NCBI RefSeq assembly: GCF_025464835.1
Contig: NZ_JAODMP010000085.1
Coordinates: 1-64,000 of the forward strand
Direction of reading: 5' to 3'
Length of the DNA: 64,000 nucleotides
Source of the DNA: Mycetocola sp.
GTDB taxonomy: Bacteria; Actinomycetota; Actinomycetes; Actinomycetales; Microbacteriaceae
Shown: piece after piece, positions 9,762 through 18,726 of the stretch
Layout: the number at the start of each line of letters is the position of its first letter
Numbering within the stretch: the stretch's first letter is position 1
Translations under genes and position numbers: made by a program
The notes under the pieces: model-generated
What the model was told of the DNA's origin: nothing
The model's database searches: none
The model's input: only the letters and a program-made list of their open reading frames with translations

Positions 9762-10181
9762 ATGTTGCAGGGAATCCACCCCCTCCTCACCGGCGAACTG
9801 CTGATGCACCTGGACGAGATGGGTCATTCAGACACCGTGATCATCGTCGACGCACACTTCCCGGCATCCCGTCTTGCCGAGAGGCTGATCACCCTGCCGG
9901 GAACCACGTCGCCCGAGGTGCTCGCGGCCGTGCGCAGCGTGCTGCCCCTCGATGACAGCCCGGCGGTCGATCTCATGACTTCCGCTGACGGGACCGTGCT
10001 CGACGTGCAGCGAGAGCTGCTGTCCGCTGCGGGTGTGACCGAGGACGAGGCTCAATTCGTGGACCGTTTCGGCTTCTACGACGACGCGGAGGATGCCTAC
10101 GTCATCATCCGTACGGGAGAAACGCGCAAGTACGGCTGTGTCATCGTACGCAAGGGACTCGTTGGTCATCCCTCGGCCTGA
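9762..10181 (+). CDS. RbsD/FucU family protein, candidate L-fucose mutarotase
   Basis: MLQGIHPLLTGELLMHLDEMGHSDTVIIVDAHFPA...GETRKYGCVIVRKGLV. Confidence 0.9.
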   Translation: MLQGIHPLLTGELLMHLDEMGHSDTVIIVDAHFPASRLAERLITLPGTTSPEVLAAVRSVLPLDDSPAVDLMTSADGTVLDVQRELLSAAGVTEDEAQFVDRFGFYDDAEDAYVIIRTGETRKYGCVIVRKGLVGHPSA

Positions 10182-10296
10182 AAACCGCTGTCGATTGCGC
10201 CCCCGGTTGCGGGTCACGCAATACTGGTAGTCGGAAACCGGTCGCTTTGACGCCGAAAGGGCGTCTCATGGCCGCAGAAAGAAACGGTGACCTGAC

Positions 10297-11919
10297 GTGT
10301 CGAACGTGCCGAATGAACCACAGATCACAGCGATCGTCCGATCCAATGGTACCGGTGAGGTCGCGGTCGACGGCGAACGGTTCGAGATGCAGACGGTAGA
10401 TGTCGCAAGCGCTCGCGCGGCGGTCATCGCCCGTGTCGCCGAGGAAGCCGGTTCCCGGGGCCGCCCGGTCCGGGTGGCGACGACAGATCTCGACGGCGTC
10501 TACGCCCTCATCGTGCACCCCAACGGTGACGTGGAATCTGAAGGGCCCATCCGTGCGGACGAGGCTGTCATCGCCCAGCCGGAATCCGCCCTCGCGCCGC
10601 CCCCGCCGTTCGGTCTGGGCGACCTGATCGGCTTCACCGAATTGGGCCCGGATCCCACACCTGGGTCCGGCAAACACTTCGAGCCCGCGCGGACCCGACG
10701 GTCGACGTTCCGCGCGCACGGCGACGATGCCGGCCGGACTGATGCCACGGACGATTCCGTCATGGGCGAGCCCGAAGTGCTGCCGGCCAACGGTGCTACC
10801 ACCGCGCTGGTGCCCGACCCTGTCGTGAGCGATCCTCCGCTGATGCCTGAGACGGGTCCGGCATCCAGCGCGGTCGGCTCCGCCCGCCCAGCCGCTGCCG
10901 ACCTGCCGACCCATGTCGCCGAGCCGGCGCTTGCGCCCTCCCGGGCGGGCATCCACTCGCTGTCGGCGGAGGGAGCCTCTGAGGCCGTCCCGACACTCGA
11001 CGACTTCCTCCAGTCGCGACCGTCGGCGCCAGAGGGGCCGGCGAAGCAGGGCTGGCAGGGTTTCGTGCGCCGCATGACGGGCGGCGTTCTTTCGCCACGA
11101 CCGGGCAAAGCCGAACAGTCACACCGGGACGCCATCCACCGTGTTCAGCGAGGTCTCAAGGGGCCACGCACCATCGTGGTGCTCAACCCGAAGGGCGGCG
11201 CGCACAAGACCACCGCGACGCTTCTGCTCGCTGCGACCTTCGGGATCCACCGGGGCGGCTCCACGCTCGCCTGGGACAACAACGAGACGCGCGGAACCCT
11301 CGGCTGGCGGGCACAGCCGTCTCGGCATTCGAACACCGCCGTGGATCTGCTCCGCGACGTCCACCTGTTCGCCGACGTGAGGTCGGCCCGTGTGGGGCAC
11401 CTCGACAACTACGTCAGGGGCCAGGGCGACGCCCAGTTCGATGTCCTCGCCTCCGACGAGGATGCCGCGGCGTCTTCGACGATCGACGCAAAGGCGTTCG
11501 ACAGCCTCCACTCGACGCTCAGCCGGTTCTACCGTCTGCTCGTCATCGACACCGGGAACAACATGCGTGCCTCGAACTGGGAGGCCGCGGTCGAAGCGGC
11601 CGACCAGCTTGTCGTGGTCACCACCGTCAATGAGGAGACCGCAGCCAGTGCGGCATGGCTGCTCGACGGCCTCCGCCAGAAGGGCCACCAGGACAAGGTC
11701 AGCCAGGCGGTGACCATCCTGTCTGCGCCGGGTGACGCGGTGCAGCCGGAGCTCACTCAGCGCCTGCACACGCACTTCTCCGCGCTCACCCGGGTGGTGC
11801 TCGAGGTTCCGTACGACCAGGGCTTCCAGAGCGGAGGGCCGCTCAACGTCGAGGTGCTCGCACCGCAGACCCGTGAGGCGTGGCTGCGGGTGACGGCGGC
11901 GGTCGCCGACGGACTCTAG
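10297..11919 (+). CDS. MinD/ParA-like ATPase with long low-complexity N-terminal region
   Basis: Deviant Walker A VVLNPKGGAHKTTATLLLA; LLVIDTGNN; about 270 aa Pro/Ala/Ser-rich N-terminal extension. Confidence 0.8.
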   Translation: MSNVPNEPQITAIVRSNGTGEVAVDGERFEMQTVDVASARAAVIARVAEEAGSRGRPVRVATTDLDGVYALIVHPNGDVESEGPIRADEAVIAQPESALAPPPPFGLGDLIGFTELGPDPTPGSGKHFEPARTRRSTFRAHGDDAGRTDATDDSVMGEPEVLPANGATTALVPDPVVSDPPLMPETGPASSAVGSARPAAADLPTHVAEPALAPSRAGIHSLSAEGASEAVPTLDDFLQSRPSAPEGPAKQGWQGFVRRMTGGVLSPRPGKAEQSHRDAIHRVQRGLKGPRTIVVLNPKGGAHKTTATLLLAATFGIHRGGSTLAWDNNETRGTLGWRAQPSRHSNTAVDLLRDVHLFADVRSARVGHLDNYVRGQGDAQFDVLASDEDAAASSTIDAKAFDSLHSTLSRFYRLLVIDTGNNMRASNWEAAVEAADQLVVVTTVNEETAASAAWLLDGLRQKGHQDKVSQAVTILSAPGDAVQPELTQRLHTHFSALTRVVLEVPYDQGFQSGGPLNVEVLAPQTREAWLRVTAAVADGL

Positions 11920-12785
11920 TGCAGGCCGATCGACTCCACTGCCCGAAGCTGCCCGCGGATGAACTGGTTCGCGTGCGCGGCGAGGTCATCGGAGTCGTCC
12001 CAGAGGTTCCGCCAGATACCGAGCATCCGGCTCAGGTCCTCGTTGACCACGGCTGACGAGAACGACTCGAAAACGACAGGGCCGTCGTATCCGTTCCGCG
12101 CCAAGCCGCGGAAGAACGAGCCGAAGTCGACGGTGCCGGACCCCAGATAGCCGCGATGGCTCTCGCCGATGTGCACGTAGCCGAGCCGGTCGCCCACATC
12201 GAGCACGGGGGTGTACTGGTCGGATTCCTCGATGTTCATGTGGTACGTGTCGAGGTGCACCGAGACGTTGGTGTGACCGACCTGGTCCAGGAACTCGAGC
12301 GCCTGCCTGCCGGTGTTCATCACGTTCGTCTCGTAACGGTTCACGACCTCCAGTGACAGGCGGATGCCGAGATCCTCGGCTCGGGAGGCGAGACGAGACA
12401 GAGCCTGGGCGCTGGATGCCCGACCGGCCAGAGTGGCGGGGGCCATGTATTTCTTCATCGCGCTGTAGATCACACCGCACAGATTGCTGCCGCCCATGGC
12501 GTGGACGATGTCGATGCATTCCTCAAGCAGGCGTTCCCCGGCGGCGACGACCGATGGGTCATCACTCGTCAGATCGGTGCCCGCGCTCAGGCCCAGGGAA
12601 GCGCTTACAGCGAGGTCGTTGTCCTTGAGGAGGCGGGCCGCAAGCATCCGATCAAAGTGATAGGGGTCCATCAGCGGAATTTCAATGAGATCGAACCCGG
12701 CCTGCTTGGTCTTTTCGATGGCCTTTGTCAATCCGGCCTGCTCGAATGAGCCGGAGAAGACGAGAGCGTGTGCGCCTATGAGCAC
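11916..12785 (-). CDS. Sugar phosphate isomerase/epimerase (TIM barrel, AP endonuclease family 2 fold)
   Basis: MLIGAHALVFSGSFEQAGLTKAIEKTKQAGFDLIEIPLMDPYHFD...NVSVHLDTYHMNIEE...VHIGESHRGYLGSGTVDF. Confidence 0.88.
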   Translation of the reverse strand: MLIGAHALVFSGSFEQAGLTKAIEKTKQAGFDLIEIPLMDPYHFDRMLAARLLKDNDLAVSASLGLSAGTDLTSDDPSVVAAGERLLEECIDIVHAMGGSNLCGVIYSAMKKYMAPATLAGRASSAQALSRLASRAEDLGIRLSLEVVNRYETNVMNTGRQALEFLDQVGHTNVSVHLDTYHMNIEESDQYTPVLDVGDRLGYVHIGESHRGYLGSGTVDFGSFFRGLARNGYDGPVVFESFSSAVVNEDLSRMLGIWRNLWDDSDDLAAHANQFIRGQLRAVESIGLH

Positions 12786-12998
12786 GATCGTGTCCTTTCA
12801 GAAGACGAGGCCAACCGATTCGGGCCCGCGGTGAAATCCCACCCTATTCGGATGGCCGAGAATTAGATACATTGGGGTACAACTGAAAACCCGACCGGAT
12901 CGATTTTTAGAATTGGTCGGATCTCTGGGCTTTCCGTGGCAGAATCCTTCTGGGAACCGAGAGCCCCGGTTCCACCCTCCGACGAAGTAGGTGAACGA

Positions 12999-14507
12999 GT
13001 GCCGACCCAACTGTTGAAGGTCAGCGGAATCAGCAAAAGCTTCCCTGGTGTCCAGGCCCTTCAGGACGTCCAGTTCGAGCTGAACCGTGGTGAGGTGCTC
13101 ACCCTGGTCGGCGAGAACGGTGCAGGCAAGTCGAGCCTGATGAAGATCCTGTCCGGTATCTACGCGAAGGATGCCGGCAGCATCGTCCTCGAGGGCGAAG
13201 AGGTCGTCATCGACAGCCCTCGCGCGGCGCAGCAGGTCGGCATCAGCATCATCCACCAGGAGATGAACCTGATGCCTCATTTGACCGTCGCCCAGAACAT
13301 CTATATCGGGCGAGAGCCACGCACCATGGGATTCGTCAATGAACGACGTCTCAATCGTCAGGCCGCTGACCTGCTCAACCGACTCGGCATCCACCTGAAT
13401 CCTCGCAGGCTCGTCGGTGAGCTCAGCGTGGCACACCAGCAGATGGTCGAGATAGCGAAGGCGTTGTCGTTCGACGCCAAAGTGCTCATCATGGACGAGC
13501 CGACCTCGGCGCTGACCGAGTCCGAGACCGAAACACTCTTCCGCCTGATCGAGGGCCTCAAGGAGCACGGCACCGGGATCATCTATATCTCGCACCGCAT
13601 GGAGGAGCTGCGTCGAATCGCCGACCGGGTCACCGTGCTCCGGGACGGGCATTACATCGGGAGCCTGGACAAGGGCGAGATCGACATCCCCACTGTCATC
13701 GAGATGATGGTCGGCCGTCACATCGAGGAAGGTGCCCGCCCTGAGGCTCGTCAGCACGCTCATGACGACGTCGTCCTGAAGGTGGAGAACCTCGGCACCC
13801 GGCACCTGCTCAAGGACATCAGCTTCGAACTCAGGCGCGGCGAAATCCTCGGGTTCGCTGGCCTGATGGGCGCTGGGCGTACCGAAGTCGCACGCGCGAT
13901 CATCGGCGCGGACCCCTCAGAGGGCGCGGTCATCCACGTGCAGGGCAAGGAAGTGAAGATCCACCAGCCGTCGGATGCCGTCGCGCACGGAATCGGCTAT
14001 CTCTCGGAGGACCGTAAAGCGCTGGGGCTCCTGCTCGAGCGAGACGTCAACACCAACATCCTGCTTGCCTCGCTCAACGACTACACCGGGCCGCTCGGTT
14101 TCATGCGTACCGGCAAAGGCAAGCAGAAATCCCGGGGCTACGTCGAGTCGTTGCGGATCAAAACCCCGTCGATCCACCAGATCACCAAGAACCTCTCCGG
14201 AGGCAACCAGCAGAAAGTCGTCATCGCCAAGTGGCTGGCGCGGGACTGCGACATTCTCATCTTCGACGAACCCACGCGCGGAATCGACGTGGGCGCCAAG
14301 GAGGAGATCTACCGGCTGCTCAACGATCTCGTCGCCCAGGGCAAATCGATCATCATGATTTCCTCAGAGCTTCCCGAGGTGTTGCGGCTGTCGCACCGGA
14401 TCGTTGTGATGGCCGGCGGGCGCATCACCGGGATCCTCAACAATGAAGACGCGAGCCAGGCGAAAATCATGGACTATGCGACCAACATCGACGACGAGAA
14501 AGAGTAA
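12999..14507 (+). CDS. Sugar ABC transporter ATP-binding protein (RbsA/MglA type, two NBDs)
   Basis: GENGAGKSSLMKILSG, LSGGNQQKVVIAKWL; GTG start VPTQLLKVSGISKSFPG preferred. Confidence 0.94.
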   Translation: MPTQLLKVSGISKSFPGVQALQDVQFELNRGEVLTLVGENGAGKSSLMKILSGIYAKDAGSIVLEGEEVVIDSPRAAQQVGISIIHQEMNLMPHLTVAQNIYIGREPRTMGFVNERRLNRQAADLLNRLGIHLNPRRLVGELSVAHQQMVEIAKALSFDAKVLIMDEPTSALTESETETLFRLIEGLKEHGTGIIYISHRMEELRRIADRVTVLRDGHYIGSLDKGEIDIPTVIEMMVGRHIEEGARPEARQHAHDDVVLKVENLGTRHLLKDISFELRRGEILGFAGLMGAGRTEVARAIIGADPSEGAVIHVQGKEVKIHQPSDAVAHGIGYLSEDRKALGLLLERDVNTNILLASLNDYTGPLGFMRTGKGKQKSRGYVESLRIKTPSIHQITKNLSGGNQQKVVIAKWLARDCDILIFDEPTRGIDVGAKEEIYRLLNDLVAQGKSIIMISSELPEVLRLSHRIVVMAGGRITGILNNEDASQAKIMDYATNIDDEKE

Positions 14508-14513
14508 AGGGAA

Positions 14514-15536
14514 ATGAACGCATCTCCTGTCATCGAAAAAGCGCCGAAGGTCGGCGAGACCGCTCCTGCGAAGTCGGGGACAGCAGTGACCTTCCTCCGC
14601 GCCAAGCTCCAGCAGTCGCTGGCGTTCGGCACCCTCATCGTTCTCGTGATCTTCTTCTCGATCGCCAGCAGCAACTTCTTCAGCTGGTCGAACATTTCGA
14701 GCATCCTGCTCGCGACGGCCGTGATCGGAATCCTGGCGCTCGGCACGACGTTCGTCATCATCACCGGTGGCATCGACCTGTCGATCGGTACCGGCATGAC
14801 ACTGGCTGCGGTGATGACGGGTATCTTCCTCGTCAACATGCAACTGCCACTGATCGTCGGTGTGCTCGGCGGACTCGCGACGGGTGCGCTGATGGGGTTC
14901 ATCAACGGGGTGAACATCGCCATCCTCAAGCTGCCCCCATTCATCGCGACCCTGGCGATGATGCTCATCGCTCAGGGTCTCGCCCTGGTGATCTCCGGGG
15001 TCCGTCCCATCTATTTCTCCGGAGTAGAGGGGTTCAAGAACATCTCACTGGGGACCATCATCCCCGGGCTGCCCAACGCGGTCCTCATCCTGTTCCTCCT
15101 CGCCATCGTCGCCTACCTGCTGCTGAGCAAGACCCTGTTCGGCCGCTACACCTTCGCGATCGGCAGCAATGAGGAGGCGACCCGCCTGTCGGGCGTCAAC
15201 ACCCGCAAGTGGCTGATCGTCGTCTATACGGTGGCGGGACTCTTCACCGGTTTCGCCGGTGTCGTGATCGCCGCCCGACTCGACTCGGCCCAGCCGCAGA
15301 TCGGTGTCGGCTATGAACTCCAGGCCATCGCCGCCGTCATCATCGGTGGCACCTCGCTCCTCGGCGGACGTGGCTCGATCATGGGTACGGTCATCGGTGC
15401 GCTCATCATGAGCGTGCTGATCAACGGCCTGCGGATCATGTCCATCCAAACCGAATGGCAGAACGTGGTCGTCGGAATCGTCATCCTGATCGCCGTCTTC
15501 ACCGACACCCTCCGCCAGCGGCGATCGGCCACCTAA
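14514..15536 (+). CDS. Sugar ABC transporter permease (RbsC type)
   Basis: ALGTTFVIITGGIDLSIGTGM...GGTSLLGGRGSIMGTVIGALIMSVLINGL. Confidence 0.94.
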   Translation: MNASPVIEKAPKVGETAPAKSGTAVTFLRAKLQQSLAFGTLIVLVIFFSIASSNFFSWSNISSILLATAVIGILALGTTFVIITGGIDLSIGTGMTLAAVMTGIFLVNMQLPLIVGVLGGLATGALMGFINGVNIAILKLPPFIATLAMMLIAQGLALVISGVRPIYFSGVEGFKNISLGTIIPGLPNAVLILFLLAIVAYLLLSKTLFGRYTFAIGSNEEATRLSGVNTRKWLIVVYTVAGLFTGFAGVVIAARLDSAQPQIGVGYELQAIAAVIIGGTSLLGGRGSIMGTVIGALIMSVLINGLRIMSIQTEWQNVVVGIVILIAVFTDTLRQRRSAT

Positions 15537-15600
15537 GCCCCCACGAACCGGGAAGGGCTGGCAGAACCGAGAGGCCGGGCTGCCTTTCCCGCGCAATCGT

Positions 15601-15612
15601 GAAATCGATTGC
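15601..15612. promoter_or_regulatory. LacI-operator-like site GAAATCGATTGC
   Basis: 11/12 identical to the palindrome at 2037-2048; about 130 bp upstream of the SBP start. Confidence 0.35.
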
Positions 15613-15740
15613 ATCGGCGTGATCCTGTGGGATATAACGATCTTGTATCTACGTGTACTATCGCCACTCCCGGTCACTCAAACGAAATACCATGGCCGAG
15701 TCAGCCGCTGGCTGGCCCGAACGAACAATGGAGTTATTCG

Positions 15741-16733
15741 ATGAAAACAGGTAAGAAAGTCGCCGCACTCGCGGCTGCGGCCGCGGTGGCCCTGAGCCTC
15801 GCCGGCTGTTCGAACGGCGGCGGCGGAGGAACGGCCGAGAGCTCCGGGTCCGGCGAGGGCGACATCCAGATCGCACTCGTTTCAAAAGGCTTCCAGCACC
15901 AGTTCTGGCAGGCGGTCAAGCAGGGCGCTGAACAGCGGGCAGAAGAGCTCGGCGTGTCAGTGACCTTCGATGGTCCTGCGGCCGAGACGGAGATCGACGG
16001 CCAGCTGCAGATGCTGCAGGCAGCCATCGACAAGAAGCCGGATGCCATCGGCTTCGCCGCCCTGGACCCCGAGGCGTGCATCCCGCTCTACGACGCAGCT
16101 GAAAGCGCCGGCATCCCGGTCGTCGAGTTCGACGCGGGCTGCTCCAGCGAATACGGCCAGAGCATCGCCAAGACCGACAGCCTGGGTGCAGGTGCCCTCG
16201 CCGCCGACCACATGGCCGAGCTCATCGGCGGAGAAGGCGAGGTGGCCATCGTCGGCCACAGCCAGATCAACTCGACCGGCGTGGAGCGTCGCGACGGTTT
16301 CGTCGATCAAATGGAAGCGGAATACCCCGACATCGAAATCGTCGACATCCAGTATGGTGACGGCGACCACCTCAAGTCGGCTGACATCGCGAAAGCCATG
16401 ATCCAGGCCCACCCGAACCTCAAGGGCATCTACGGCACCAACGAAGGCTCCGCGATCGGCGTCGTCAACGCTGTCGGCGAGCTGGGCCTCGAGTCCGGCG
16501 AACTGACCGTCGTCGGCTTCGACTCCGGTCAGGCTCAGATCGACGCCATCGAGAACGGGCTGATGGCCGGCGCCATCACCCAGAACCCGATCGGCATCGG
16601 CGAAGAGGTCGTGCAGGCCGCATACGACATCATCAACGGTGAAACTCCGGAGGAAGTCATCGACACCGGCTACTTCTGGTACGACAAGGACAACATGGAT
16701 GACGAGGAGATCGCCGCGGTTCTCTACAAGTAA
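15741..16733 (+). CDS. Sugar ABC transporter substrate-binding lipoprotein
   Basis: MKTGKKVAALAAAAAVALSLAGCSNGGG lipobox; periplasmic-binding-protein-like domain. Confidence 0.93.
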   Translation: MKTGKKVAALAAAAAVALSLAGCSNGGGGGTAESSGSGEGDIQIALVSKGFQHQFWQAVKQGAEQRAEELGVSVTFDGPAAETEIDGQLQMLQAAIDKKPDAIGFAALDPEACIPLYDAAESAGIPVVEFDAGCSSEYGQSIAKTDSLGAGALAADHMAELIGGEGEVAIVGHSQINSTGVERRDGFVDQMEAEYPDIEIVDIQYGDGDHLKSADIAKAMIQAHPNLKGIYGTNEGSAIGVVNAVGELGLESGELTVVGFDSGQAQIDAIENGLMAGAITQNPIGIGEEVVQAAYDIINGETPEEVIDTGYFWYDKDNMDDEEIAAVLYK

Positions 16734-16749
16734 GATCGCGTGACTCAGT

Positions 16750-16788
16750 ACTCGGCCCCTTCCTCCTTCCCGGGGGGAGGGGCCGAGT
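16750..16788. terminator. GC-rich hairpin, possible terminator or mRNA stabiliser between SBP and AKR genes
   Basis: ACTCGGCCCCTTCC...GGAGGGGCCGAGT; no clear T-run. Confidence 0.5.
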
Positions 16789-16809
16789 CGCACCCGGAGG
16801 AATACCGCC

Positions 16810-17775
16810 ATGCCGCCAGCCAGGAGCCAGCTTGGATTCGGACCGCTGTCATTCGGTGGAGCGTCGCTCGGCAACCTGTTCCGTGCGGTTGACAACGCTC
16901 AGGCGACGGCGACCCTGGAGACCGTGTGGGATCTCGGCATCCGCTACTTCGACACGTCGCCGCACTACGGACTGGGCCTCTCGGAGCGGAGGATCGGGAG
17001 ATTCCTCAAAGGCAAGCCCCGCGACGAGTTCGTGATCAGTACGAAGGTGGGGCGGCTGCTCGAACCCACTCCGGAGCGTGCCCACCAGCCCGATGACACG
17101 TGGTTTCTGGTGCCGGCGACGGCGCGGCGGGTATGGGATTACTCAGCGGACGGCATCCGGAAGAGCCTCGAGGACTCGCTCGACCGGCTCGGACTGGACC
17201 GCGTCGACATCCTCTACCTGCACGACCCGGAACAGTATGGGGTTCCCGGCGACATCCCCAGCGCCCTGGACGCGCTGGTTGGCTTGCGCGACGAGGGCCT
17301 CGTCGCCGCGGTCGGGGTTGGAACGAGTGATCTCGGCATCCTGCGTTCGGCGGTGGCGGCAAGCGATATCGATCTCGCCATGGTTTCGAACCGTTATACG
17401 TTGCTCGACTCGTCCGCCCGGATAGGGCTGTCAGACCTGTGCCGCACTCGAGGCGTCGGCATCGTCAACGTCGGCGTGTTCAACTCCGGGATACTCGCCA
17501 CGAGCGAGCCGCGCGAAGGAGCGCATTACGAATACGGTCCGGTCCCGTCCACCATTCAGGCGAAGGCGCACCGACTCGCTGCCATCTGCGCGGACCACGG
17601 CGTTGAACTGCCCGCTGCGGCGCTCCAGTACAGCTTGCGCGACGACGTCGTTCGAACGGTCGTCGTCGGCTCGGCCGACCCAGTTGAGATGCGCCAGAAC
17701 GTCGAGCGGATGGCGGCGCCCATCCCAGGCGGATTGTGGGCAGAGCTTGAAGCACAGGGGCTCATCCCCGCCTGA
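16810..17775 (+). CDS. Aldo/keto reductase, paralog of 7939..8895
   Basis: [44 protein letters not shown]; clearly similar to first AKR along full length. Confidence 0.9.
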   Translation: MPPARSQLGFGPLSFGGASLGNLFRAVDNAQATATLETVWDLGIRYFDTSPHYGLGLSERRIGRFLKGKPRDEFVISTKVGRLLEPTPERAHQPDDTWFLVPATARRVWDYSADGIRKSLEDSLDRLGLDRVDILYLHDPEQYGVPGDIPSALDALVGLRDEGLVAAVGVGTSDLGILRSAVAASDIDLAMVSNRYTLLDSSARIGLSDLCRTRGVGIVNVGVFNSGILATSEPREGAHYEYGPVPSTIQAKAHRLAAICADHGVELPAAALQYSLRDDVVRTVVVGSADPVEMRQNVERMAAPIPGGLWAELEAQGLIPA

Positions 17776-17784
17776 TCGGATGCC

Positions 17785-18726
17785 TCAGCGCACGTCCCAC
17801 GCCAGCCAGCGGTGCGCATTCGACGTGAGGATGTCGGAGAGCGCCTCGTGCCCGATCCGCTCCGCCAGCCGGGGGAGATACCGACGCCCGAGGTAGGCGA
17901 GACCCGGCATTCCGCCGTAGGACTCGTACCGGCTTCTCCGTGCCACATCGCCGCCGAGGACGACGGTTGCTCCCGCTGCCACGACGTCGGCGGTGAGGTC
18001 GAGCAACTCGGCGTCGGTGCGGCTGCGCGGTCGAGCCATCCCGTCGTAGCCCAGCACAGCGCCACGCGCGGCCAGGTCGAGGTGGAGCCCCGGGTCGGGG
18101 TTGCGGTCGGCGTGCGCAAGAACCACCCGGGAGGGTCGCACACCGAATGCCTCCAGCACGTCGAGAACCTCATGGGCAGCTGTCCCGAACTCGAGATGCA
18201 CCATGACGGGGGCGCCGGTCTCGACGTGGGCCGCGGCCACGCCGGACAGCGCTCGCTGCTCGAAGGCCGAGATCTGCCAGTAATCGATCCCCGCCTTGAG
18301 CACGCCAGCGCGCACCGTGCTCCTGGCGCCGGGCGGACCGTCGTCGTTGGGCGGCATCCCCGTTGTCAGATCGGCGAGAAAGAGAGCCGTGAGCGCTGTC
18401 TCGTCGAGGTTTCGCAACCAGTGGTCGTCGGCGTAGTGGGCGTCGCGGTGGGCGCCGGTCGTCGCCACGACTTTCAGCGAGGTCGCGGCGCTGATCCGGG
18501 CGACCGCTCGGGGGTCGCGGCCGAGCCCGACCGGTGTGGCGTCGACCATGGCGTCGAAACCGCTCGCTCGCAGCGCCGCCGCCTCAGCGCGCGACGCCGC
18601 CTCGTCGGTCAGCTCATCGCCCGGCAACAGCGGTGAGACCTGGAAGAGGTGCTCGTGGTAGTTCACCCGGCCGATCTCGCCCGCGGCGACGTCGCCGAGC
18701 ACCGTGCGAATGAACGGCGTGATCAT
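17785..18726 (-). CDS. Phosphotriesterase family hydrolase (candidate sugar lactonase)
   Basis: MITPFIRTVLGDVAAGEIGRVNYHEHLFQ; HxH motif and DATPVGLGRDP. Confidence 0.85.
   Translation of the reverse strand: MITPFIRTVLGDVAAGEIGRVNYHEHLFQVSPLLPGDELTDEAASRAEAAALRASGFDAMVDATPVGLGRDPRAVARISAATSLKVVATTGAHRDAHYADDHWLRNLDETALTALFLADLTTGMPPNDDGPPGARSTVRAGVLKAGIDYWQISAFEQRALSGVAAAHVETGAPVMVHLEFGTAAHEVLDVLEAFGVRPSRVVLAHADRNPDPGLHLDLAARGAVLGYDGMARPRSRTDAELLDLTADVVAAGATVVLGGDVARRSRYESYGGMPGLAYLGRRYLPRLAERIGHEALSDILTSNAHRWLAWDVR

Noticed and set aside
10249-10266. Short hairpin gacgccgaaagggcgtc before the MinD-like gene considered as a riboswitch
   Set aside because: Too small and simple; at most a weak terminator or chance hairpin.
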